A stretch of DNA of 64,000 nt, taken from NCBI GenBank assembly GCA_008360955.1, contig LUCM01002370.1:365870-429869 (forward strand), written 5' to 3'. The notes below the pieces were generated by a model. The model had not been told where the DNA came from. It did no database searches and saw only the letters and a list, made by a program, of their open reading frames with translations. The stretch comes from Fasciolopsis buskii (taxonomy: Eukaryota > Platyhelminthes > Trematoda > Plagiorchiida > Fasciolidae). Positions 40,901 through 52,900 of the stretch are shown here, piece by piece (the first letter of the stretch is position 1; the number at the start of each line of letters is the position of its first letter). The translations under genes were made by a program, and so were the position numbers.

Positions 40901-43900
40901 AAGGAATTCGGCTTTTTTTGGAAAGAAAACGAAACAAATAAGCCGTACTGTAGATGTCGAAAGTATCAACTGGGCGTTTATCTATCAACTTAAAGACACG
41001 GACGAATACGCTGATGTAACACCCTTTTCTAACTTTCGTTTGACCGGAAAGAAACAAATCTAGTCCGTCAGTAAGTAATTCTGGAGTCCTTCAGGAAGCT
41101 GTCAATTCCCCCTATTTGTTTTCAACATACGTCAGCGATATGCAAGCTAGTTTCCCCGGTCAATTATTCAAATATGCCAATGACGTTGTTCCCTGTCAGT
41201 CTGTATCTGGAACTGAAGATTTCTTGAACTTTTTCAAAAACTTGTCTCTCATTGATGATTGTTCTCTTCGCTCTGGTTTAAATCTCAATGTGTCAAAATG
41301 TGTTAGATGTTTGTTTACAAAAATCTAATGCACATAATAAAACCATAAAAAGCCGACAAAGGAAAGTTTTTATCATCTTACTCAAAAATAGAATTCATAA
41401 CAGACATCAGCGGTCAAATATTCAGACTTAATGCTATATCATTAACCATCTTGAGACTATGTCTGCTGAAATAAATTATAGAAGTAGAAAGTTGACAGAG
41501 ACAGGCCTGTAAACGCTATTTTACTGTAACTGCGGCATTCCCATTGCATTGATTTTAGTTCGCTTGGACCTTCGAAACAAAATGACTATCGTTGACGCAA
41601 CATTCGATTGTAGACCAGAGGTAGATTTTTTATTGAAGCAGTGAGATAGACCCTGCTACAGGGTGTAGAAACACGGATGTAGAGAACAAAAGTGGGAGGA
41701 CTCCTGGTATCTGAACATCGGTTTCTCTGTAGTTTTGTCAGAGGATGCTTGGAGAAAGGTATTAGCAGTGCTGACGTTAGGTGCAAAATACTAAATCGTG
41801 GAACCCAGCCCATGGAACGGGTAACGAAAGTGAATAGGCTAATGAGGCTGAAGCACACGGTACCCATGTCCGCAAACCGAGCCTGTCGGTGGGCGCTGTT
41901 CTCCGAGGCATTTAATGACTAGAAGATGAGTCAAGGGAAAATATGGAAAACCTAACTAGTAAAATTGCTGTGTTTGTCAATTTGGACTATTGGGCCGGAG
42001 TTCACGAGATCCCCAGTGCGATTGTTAGCGATATTAGTCCAGATGGGTAAGCAGCGCAGTCAATAACCCTCTTGAATTTCAAATATTTTGGCTCCTGTTA
42101 CGCTTTATTTATTTTCCTGCTAAGCGACAGTTGTCAAAACTAAAACATGTTGGTGCAAACTTAGTGATTTTACAAACTGAACCAAACTGAATTTACTTGT
42201 TGTTAAGATCTATTCAATACATTTTCTCAATCTAGTGGACACTTTCAATAATGAATACTTTGTTGAAGTTTAAAAGCTCATTTAGCATATTTATCGCTTG
42301 CATCTACATTTTAGTTGAAACATGTCCCCCTTCTCGACTGCCTAAAGAAGTGAAGATAAAGTTTCCACAGAATAATTGAACTGTTACCTCAGATTAAATT
42401 CATTGCCTAAATTGTTTTTCTACACAATCTGTCACTTATTTCCTGTATCTCCAGTAATAGTAACAGATTAATGAAAAGTAGGTACTGTAATTCTGGTGAC
42501 TGCGTACGAAACAGCCATGTGGTACTGCACACGAACATATAACCGATTACATTTGGAAGAAGAGTATCTCGGTGAATCACTAACCTGTGAGAGATTGAAG
42601 ACCGGCACCAACGGTTGATAAACAAGACCCAACCAAGATGACCCAGAAGTGCGGCCAGGCGAAAGCTGCAACGAGTAATCCACCACCATAGCTTTCACCG
42701 AATCTGTATTTATCAAACCGAGTAGACGAAGCACAGCGCCAGAAGAGAAGGACATCAAGGACAAGACAACCATTAGGTAACAAATAGAAAAATACATAAC
42801 TCAAATGTGATCTGCATCGAGAATCAAATAAACGTAAAGCAAAGCGGAAGAGAAAGAGGAGACAAAAATGGTGCCTGCCATATAAAAACTAGCCCACGTG
42901 CACACCTGAAAGCCATGTAAACAAGCAGATGAGTGCGTGCATCCGCCAGCACACAAACTGGAAAAGAATTAAGAGGAAGGAGGCGAAATCACCTCAAGGA
43001 TTAAACACAAAAGACGGATTTTAAACTTTACATCTCACCAACTATAACCGCCACACTATAAAACAAAATCTGGAATGCAATCGATTCTATTCATACAACT
43101 GCGCGTGAAAGGTATAAATTAGTACGCAGATACAAATGCTGAGCGGAGCGGAGTAGGCGAGTTAGGAGCCTTCCGGAACCCAAGGGTAAACAAGGCCCAC
43201 ATACCAGAGGAAAATGGACTTGTCATTACACTTTGCAGTTGAGCAAGAACTTGGATCAGCAAACTCTTCTGGGCGAAAGCCAAAATGAGTAACTCGGGTT
43301 AGGTTGCAAACTTGAGAAGAGGCGAAGGGCCTAGATACACGTTATAAACTGAGTGTCACAGAGACTGGACAATGCTCGGAATTCTGAACAATCAAAAAGT
43401 ACCGGTAGTTTGGCCGGTAGGGAAAAGTGTTATTATTACCAGCAAAAGTCGCACGTGCGCATCGGAAAAAACGTGTGTTGCGGCACAGTTTGCTCCAGTT
43501 AGGAAAGGACAATGAGAGACAAATAACCTGATGCAAGTTTATTCTACGGGAATACAAAAAAGCGAAAAGAACGAATAAATGTACCATAGCATTGTCCTCA
43601 AGTTTGGTGGCTTTTCAGAAGACCAATTTGGTTCCTGTTTATAGCAATTAAGAATTCAAGAAGTATGGCTAGGTGATGTATTGCAGTGGAATCCGATTGG
43701 GTAAATAATAAATTAGCAGATTATATCGAACGATTTCATGTAGTGCTTGGCGAGTAACATCGTGATTATGAATAAGAATCTGAAAAATGCTGTGATAATA
43801 CACAAGATGTTGAACCTATGACGAAAAAATCAGGTAAATGATTACCACTCCAAAATTGGATTGCGGACTTTTGAAGAAGCTGATCCTTAATAACTGTCAA

Positions 43901-46900
43901 GCGATTTTTAGGTGACCAGAAATTGGTATCGTATTTGCCTTTTGTGATCATGCCATGATCCCTAAGAGGTACCTGGACCTTCGGGTAACTGACGCATACA
44001 ATTCCGTTCTACAAATGAGCCACTACGGTATAGAAAGGACTGCTGTCCAAACTCCATTTTTTCTCGACTGAATATAGAGTACAACAGTCACTTACCAACT
44101 GTGGGAAGCTGCTCTAAATATTCATGCGTCGATTCAGGTCTGGGTCCTAGCCGCGACCATGGGCAGAACTGAATGCCACCTGGAGTGACCACGGGTTGCG
44201 AAAAGACGAATGCCATTGGTTTTGATGACTAGGTGTGAGTAGGATGATCCCAACCTCAGTGAGTAAGTGGCCGCGGACAGGCAGCCGCAATGTTGAAAGC
44301 CTTGGGGTTTTTTGCCTGTCAAGAATTCATCTTAAAAAAATACTACGTAATTTGATAGTGGCATTGTGAAGTGGTGAATAAGATCCACCATGTAGATAGA
44401 GTCAGTGTCTCTCGTCATGTTTCACCAACCCGCGAGATTTATCGGAACATGTGCATGAGCTATCTTATTGACTCGTGGAACAAAGCTGCTGGCTTGCAGC
44501 TTGTTATTTTGCATAGGCTAGAGATGAATGAACAAACAAACAAGCCTAGTCTGGGTTGGGCAGTCGAGAAGTATAACAGGTAACACGGGAGCCATGCACG
44601 ACGACAGACAATCCTAGACATGAAAAAGCAGCTCGAAGTAGATGACGTGTGATGAATTCCAAAAAGAAGTCTTCTTTTTTTATCTCTCTCATTTTCAGCT
44701 TCCCCATGATTTCGGTATGTAAAAAGACTGGTGCAAACGCAATAATATGTCACACCCCTAGAGCAGTTTACCTATGATTCGACTGGTCATAAACAATGAC
44801 CGTAACAATTATGTTGTGAAAATGTGCGTTCACACGATGGCCAAAGAAAAGAGCGTTTGGCAGTACTGAGATTGATAAATCAACGAGTAATCTCTTGAAA
44901 ATTGGTCATACCCCTTAAGGAACTGAGTAGAAAATAAAGCCTTTTGCCTCCCCCACCTCCCCAACTAGCTTTTCTGCAGTTAACACGTGGGTTGTCACGC
45001 AAAGTACCTTGAATTCATCACCAGCTTCCCAATAAACTGAGAGTTTCGAATAGATGTAAAGCACTGCGTTGCAAGGCGTGACGTACTCAATTTCGACAGC
45101 AGGACAGTCCAGTTTACCAGTGGGACTCCAGGTAACGATAAAATGTCAAAATCGTGTATTTCACTAAACCTCACGGAAACTCCATGACTTTACTGAACTA
45201 TGAAGTTCGCACGGCTCTTGTCAATCTCTTTGGAAACTATCAACAGGTCTACCCACAAGAACAGCACCACAAATTATGCGCCTGGTCTGGATGTTATTTG
45301 ACCGGTCCGCACACAGATTGACAATTACATCTGAAACGATTGCAGCAATCAATTGGGATAAACGAATGACAATTGGAAATTTTTGATTATCGTTATTACG
45401 TACCGATAACCGGTCATTCCGAATGTGAATGATACAGGTGAAGTTAGAAATATTCTAAGGACCACTGAGCTGTATTAGGCCTAGGTGCAGTGAGAAAAAA
45501 GAGCTATGCATTGTGTGAATTAAAAGGCACTCACTCATGTATGTCGGGCACAGCCGAACGAATAGAAAGGCCTATTGTTTCTACTATCGACATGCCTAAG
45601 GTAGCTCAACGGTCTTTCAGATACTCGTGATGCCAACTGAATGACACATCCGAATCACGCAGGTCGGAGTGTTTTAGATAATGACTCACTCTGGAATCCT
45701 ATTTATGATGTTGACAGCCGCTCTGAACGCGCGGATCGGCTATCGCCATTTCATGCAGAACTGATTCTGAACCAGCAAGAATCAAAAAGAATCCGAAAAT
45801 GTGCTTTACACTTGGATTTTAAAAAATTTACCACTGTGCTACTCGCGTGCCAATTTACTGCACGAACTATGGAGTCCTAAATATAAGCACAAGTACATAT
45901 AACTGTGCATAGGCTGTTGCAACTCCAAGAACTAATTTCCAATTTCGTGTCATGTAAATATGATTTTTTCGGTTACTGTTTCCGTTTCTCTAATTCCGGT
46001 CTTTTGGGAGTACATGCCGAGTAGATGCTGGTAAGCAAATGCTATGCACGGAAAATATGAATCATTATTAATTCCGTTTCGGTAACGAGTTTGTATTTAA
46101 ATAAGCGTTGACTTTAAACGGAAGAACAACTGTTTTCGTTTATTTCAGTCACAGAATATTCGTACGTGCTAAATGTATCGAAATAATCGTCCGAAAACAA
46201 GAGTACCGTGAATTTACTGTGGCGTTTCCTCGCACACTTGATGTGTACTGCTGAGTTTAAGAACATTGCAAATCATCTTTCTAAGCATTAAAATACTATT
46301 AAAATGGGCCATAAACGATAGTGCCTTCTGAACTTATGAACGGAATAAAACGTAAGGGCATCCTGACGTTGTACTCATGCAATGTGTTGCACGTTCTAAT
46401 GGTAAGCAGACGATCAAAAAAAGAAGTAATTCTGATATGTAGTATAGAAATATTTGTACGTGTATTTATACAGATAACAGTTTAACCGTTCTATGTGCTT
46501 CGACACTGATACCGAGATAAAGAGGCAATCCACCCGGAACAGACTTGTCCAACATAGCACTAATTTTGTCAAATATTCCTCCCCATCCTTTTTTGCTATT
46601 CGGGTCAATTCAGACTAAACAAAATATATTTTCAAACGCGCTCCCTTTTGAATTACTACCTCAAAACACCGTAAACTTGTGGATAAGTTAAAGAAAATTA
46701 AAGGGTATCTGACAAGTAAGAACCACGCAAAAGACGAAGGAGTAAGGATGGAAGAAATCTACACATCAGGACATTTAAACCAATGTGTTAAATATTTCGC
46801 AGATTCTAACCCGGAAAGTTATTTTTTTGTAATCGAGCCAGTTCGCTAATTGAGATTTTCGTGTCATATTTCCAGAACACATACTGACTCCATCCATTTT

Positions 46901-49900
46901 CAAATCACTAATTGCCTCCCTGTGCATCAGAGAAGTTTACATGTGGGCAGACATAGCATCCCTAAATCGTGTTTAGCTGGATGCATTCAGACTTCGAGCT
47001 CCAAGCCAAATCTCAGCTATTGACTCATTATTTATTTCACAATATGCTATCAATACTGTTAATAAGCTTATGTTTAAACACTGGCGACCACTGAGTATCC
47101 TAAACGGCCGTGAATTCCAGGCTAGCTTTAGGGGACAGCTAGATATTAAACCCACGCCATTGTGGGATGTCATGATACCATTTTTAAGAACTCTAAGAAA
47201 ACGTATTTTGCCCCCTTTAAGGTTGATAACTGTATTTATCACCTAATCGGTAAATCCTCTTAGTTCATGGACTGCTCAACTGTACGAACGTTATGATAGA
47301 TCAGGTAATGGGGTGCTCGCGAACAACAAAGTTTCCCCCTTCATCGTTGCTGCGAAAAGCCTAAATATTACTGAACCAATCGCTTTCTATCGTTAGTTAG
47401 AAGACTAGTCACATGATTCAAATCGAAAGAAGACTGGATTATGCGACCAGCAAAGACGAAGCAGTGACAGGAATTACCTAACAGAGCCGTGACGAAATAG
47501 AGTAGATCCAATAGTTTGACGTACTTATGCCAAAGGCAATGGGCAAGAGCGCGTAGAAAAGAAAGGATAGCGAGGGGGTAAAATCACTTACTTATCGCGC
47601 ATCACTGCACCATCGCAAACAGCCGCGAATAACAGAGGACTGGATAAATCTAAAGAGCACGAATGGGTTCGAGTTTACGATGAAGAGGTTCAAGTAAGAT
47701 TTTTGTTTTTGTTGTTAGCAATTGTTCGGAGAAGGGGAAAGGAAAGAAAAAAATCAACAAGTGGGTGAGTTAAGGAAAGCCACGTCAAGCACAGAACCAG
47801 ACTCCTAATGAAAACTTACCAACAACAATAACATCAGCCACACGCATGTTCGTACCAACCTTAGGGCGGAATTATTAAAAAGGACCAACCGGACAGTTTA
47901 CTGGTAGACGTCACTCAACTGGGGAGTTTCCCCTATGGTTACTCGGCCAAGTGAAGGCACCGTGCTTCTTCCCAACATACGAAGTGTAGACGGCACCAGT
48001 GAGCACGAAGTGACTGACCGTTTATGGTGATATATCTCTATAGAAATGACAAAGCATCATAACAAACAAGCAGTTATCAAAACTTTTTATCTCCGGTCTG
48101 GATGATTAAAATTCCAAAGTCTTGAGTCTGACAGAACAAATAGAAAAAGCACCAGTATTTTGTTTTTCTGCGAAGCAAAATGGCCCCGACGAATTCCGTT
48201 TACTAAACTTGACCATATTTCGGTGCGCATTGGACAATTTTACGTGAACCACTCTGATTAAACTTACGACCCGTGTTTGTACACCTCGCATTTGCTAAAT
48301 GTAATGTTAATAAAATGAAGTATCTATATAAATTTTAGTTTCTCGGATCAGTACGCTCAATAAATCCACAGCAGAATATCGTTCACAAGATTCTACTCTA
48401 CATCGATACACTTTGGAAGTTCAGCAAAGCATAAATAAAAGGTCTCGGTGAACAGCGGAAAGTAGAAGGTATCACAGTCTTAACTGTGCCAATTCTTATG
48501 ATAAAAAACGAAGTTGTTTTTGAGCAAAGGATACAAATAATTGATGTTACGAAAATAGCCAAAATTGTCCCCAACGGAACGGAAATTTGCGGATTGGCCA
48601 AATCACCCGAACGATTCGAACCGGCCATGATACCTGACAGGTACATGAGGACAGAAGAGAATGAAAATTTATCAACAAATGTTTGGTACGCACGGACGCA
48701 CAAACAGCAAGAAACAGTGCTCTGATTAGTTTCAAATGAATAAAAGTATACATTCTGATTAAACAAGACTAACAACAGCAAGCCTGAGTGCACATTTGTA
48801 TGAATGTGCAGGGACGTCCCATATGTTCGGGAAGTTAGGTTTCAGAACCCGAAATGAAACCGACCAAACTTATAGTAGTTCCGGTACCTTGTTTCAATTA
48901 GTTTTATTCCTTAAGAGAACAGCGTGCGGCTCCAATGTTCCTACCAGTCTATCAAAACCGGTAATGGAAGGATAATGGGACAGTGATTTTTCCCGACCTC
49001 GCCTTTCATCGTCGTGTTCCTAGTAACGATCCGTAATATTCGCGGGGCTGACCTATTATCCAGAAGGAAAAAGTTGTACAAAAGATAAAGCAAATATAGG
49101 ATAAACCATTTGAACTTCGTGCGTCATCGCTGTCATACGAAGAAGGTTCATACTGTGCCAAACAAAACACGGTACAACAGGGGAGACGGAGGCAGATGGA
49201 ATCAGTGAAAGATGGGAGAAGGTAAAACAAACAAAAGGGTATTTTATTCTGTTGTGTGCACATTTTGTTCGTTTTTTCTACTATTAGTGATTACGACAAA
49301 AAGAAAACGAATGATTCTGAGAGCGATTGTGCACATGACGGAAAGTAAGCAGAGCGATTTTCTGATGTACGGAGCGGGTTTAGGGATGGAACCTAATCGA
49401 AACTGCGTAGGAACACACGGATAAGCAATGAATCAACGTAGAAATTACTACTATTATCTGACAACAACGTAGTTAAAATAATATTTTTCAATACACTGAA
49501 CCACATACTACTGATACTAGAAGTAGACAGTCACTTCCGTGGGGTCTTTAAGGAATTCGCAAATTTGATGGATTCGCAAGAAATCCGCTGATGCAAATCA
49601 GTTAGGCCTTAGTGAAAGTTTCGCGAATCCCTGAATTAATCAACATAAAAAAACACAAATACAAGAGATAGAATTCCAATTCACACAGAGCACACACCAA
49701 TAAATCAGGGTAATCCGAAGCCATGTATAATTTGAAGTGGACAAAACCCAAAAGTACTGTTCCTTTGAGTGCACAGATTAGCATAGGGTTGTTACGCATC
49801 AGCCCTAACGGGTACGTTATCAAGGAAATTTCATTCGTTCATTTCGGTCAAAAGAGCGAATGAATACAAACAGATTGTGAGAGACTTAGAGAACACTGGA

Positions 49901-52900
49901 GAAGAACTGCGGCGAGAAAGTGACTGTAATGATCAAAGGCGATGCTAGAAGCAGTCCGACACGACAGCGGATCACATAAATGGAGACAACATCATGGCGC
50001 ACAAAGGAGTGAAAGCGACAAGGAAACAACAAATAAGTTTTCTGACAACAGTAAAAACTTTCTTTCTAACGAATAGACTTTTATAACAATAGACGCTAAC
50101 ACACAGCATATTTTTAAATTGGCTGAAAGACATTTGTCTTCCGTCCTAAGAGACACCAACTGCCATGATACGACAACAAGTGGTGGGAAGAGGTGAGTAG
50201 GTTGAATAAAGCCACGGAAAAAAGGCTGAAGAGTTTAAACGAGAGGAACGGTAGTTCAGTGAGGTGGCAGCATTGATGGTGGTTGGACACGAAAACGTAT
50301 GCTTTTGCAGTGAGACGAAACAATTGAACCGTACGAAGATGTCCGCGGAATAGCACAAAAAAAACCAAAATCCCTCCCACAAAGTGATAAAAATGTTGAG
50401 TCTGGGATTACAAACGGTGACCGATCAAGTTGCTTTACAGCAAATGAGGTGGACGCGAAACACCTAGTTCAGAGTTCGTTAGTTAACCGTACAACCCTAA
50501 TCTGTCTCGGACGGAATATATCTCGATTCGTCAGAAAATAATATACAGCAGACACTAAAGAGATTAGAAAAAGCATTCGTGATAAAGACAAAACGAAAAT
50601 TAGTGCCGAGCAATAAAATATGGAAAACCAGTATGTCGGTGGAGTTTGGGAACTGAATTACCAAAAGAATTCTATAAGCAAAACCCTTCTGGGAAAAGCC
50701 TACCCTTTTGCCAGGTAAAACCCCATTAAGCAGATAGATGTGCTCCCGAATCTGGAGGGAGGTAGCACTCTCAAAAATTATTCCCGAATGCTTATAGTCG
50801 AACTGGTCTATGGATGATACGAACAATACATTTGATACATTAAGACCTCTAATGTAAAAATGTATATAATCGTTTCTTCATAAGGGAAACGCGACTGAGT
50901 ATTTTTGTGTAGCGGACCAATTTGCTCAAGACAATAAGCGTAGTGATAATGTGTTATACCAGTAAACCACATATCAAAACTCACTAAGCCTGAAACACGG
51001 CAGTTGAGGCTAATGTGAGAGCCAAAGCTGATTTGCAATCGACGAACATCATACCAGATTTCAAAAAAGTGCAACCTAATGGCCTCCGATCGCGAAAACG
51101 AGCAAAACTCAACCAGTTTTTTGCTTGGAATGTAGCTATCAGGGCCCCTGCCCCATGCACGTACAGGACAGACGAAGGCATCGATAATAGCGTTTCGATC
51201 AAAAATTGCCACGACTCAAGCAACTTCCCATCATGTTCCAGCTTCAATGGTCAGGGTGCGGCGTCGGAGTCCATAAGGACATATAGGTGCACCCAGAACA
51301 TGAGAATTTACGTCACTGACTACTAAGTCTAGCCATACATAACCGGTGGGATTACAGGGACCGACAAAAGGGCATAAAGGTAGGGGCAGTGAAACGAGTG
51401 TAGGAGGAAAAACGCAAAACGTACTGAACTGGTAATCTACCGCAAAAAAAATCAAAATGAACTGGTTTAGCGGAGAGGCCTATACAATACCGTGGTTTTT
51501 TCTTTGGCTAACAAGCCCATATTCTTAAATGGTTTTGAAACACCACATGCCAGGACTTACAAATAGTCTACAGATCCTTGGAATTAATTGCTCTCATAGA
51601 CTGAGTGGAGCAGAAAATCGTGAAATCTCCGGCCTACCGAGATGTTACAACATCCGCAAACGGGAAGAACAATGACAATTAATGGGCCACCACTCACAGA
51701 GATCAATACCCCATTAATGTTAGGAGCTTTGAATTGCGAACGACCAATGAAAACAGCTAAAGAAAACCTACCGGTGACTGAAGGAAAATAGATTGCCAAA
51801 AGAATCATGAAGCTTGTCGTCACATCGGCCACATTTGGACCTTGCCCGAGTTCACGCAAAGCGGGAAAATCCAGATTGTCATACGTTTGCCCCTTTTCCC
51901 GATAATAAGATTTGAAGAAGTTCTCTGTCGGCAAATAAAAACCATAATATATAGATGATGAGAAAAAATATGACGGATTAAACCAAAAACTGGCTGACGA
52001 ATTCGACTAGAAATTTATTTTTTACATCAAAAATCGAATAAAAATATTTTCGGTAATTTCAAAATTTGGACCTGCAATGCGTCGATTATACTCACGGATA
52101 GTTGCGTTAAGCGCAGTTTATTTGTCATCACGGAATATGCCCCGACAAATAGCAGCGTTAACATGAAAAAGACAAAATTCACGACGAATTTCTCACTCCT
52201 GTTTGGAAGGCTCCAACGTTGCGGTGGCAGCACGTGATTTTACTGCCATAAACTTGTTTAGGTGGGCGTTGCGCTCGGCGAACGGATAATAAGAAAATGC
52301 TTTACTAATCTTGTGCAGACAAGCATTTAGTCCCCGGCACTGTTTGCGACGCACAGCGACAGGGCGCTCTAACTCGACGGGTACACTGAGTCAGATTGTT
52401 ACCGTGCGGTTCTATCCAGAACTGCGCACAGTACTGGACCACGTACGTCGAATCGGACCATGCTCTAGTTTTAATGCGACTTTTGCTACAGCTCAACAGC
52501 CATCGACGCAGGTCACAAACCCGATTGGCTATCGACGTCTGTCTGATTCGGCGGTTCGCAACAGCAATGAACAGAAACTATCCGAGGAACTAAGAACTGC
52601 GACGAGCAACAATGTAGACGAGCAGTGGGATCAAATTAAGCAGGCTATGCATTTGGCAGCAAATTTCGCCTGTGGTCCTAGATCTAGCGTTCATCAAAGA
52701 AAATAGATCTCATAACAGCCCCTGAGCTTAAAAATGTCAAAACGCCAGCTTCCTAACTGCAGGGATGTCGATAAGATGCGTCGACAACTGCAGCGTCAGT
52801 TGAAGATAAGTCTTAAGAATGATTGCGAAAACTAGTGGGTTAAGGTAGCCATTTCAGGTAACAGTCAAAGACACCGGCGGGCGACGAACTTCGATTAGTG

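Larger units (their letters stand above)
29225..42584. other. KCC intron 8 (13.4 kb), repeat-rich
   Basis: The longest intron. It contains an RTE-like remnant (29657-30780), an inverted SINE-like copy (32715-32811), copy 2 of the 1138-bp duplication with its TA tract (36312-37500), a TA microsatellite (38141-38178), a CR1-like fragment (40735-41328, plus) and an RTE-like C-terminal fragment (41600-41925, plus). The open frames at 31070-31483 and 34098-34629 (minus) resemble nothing known. The rest appears empty. Confidence 0.7.

Noticed and set aside
42704..42804. Longer KCC exon 8 starting near 42804
   Set aside because: The open frame continues and even resembles TM7 loosely, but its phase does not fit exon 6 or 7, whereas the separate exon at 47593-47650 supplies TM7 with exact phase.
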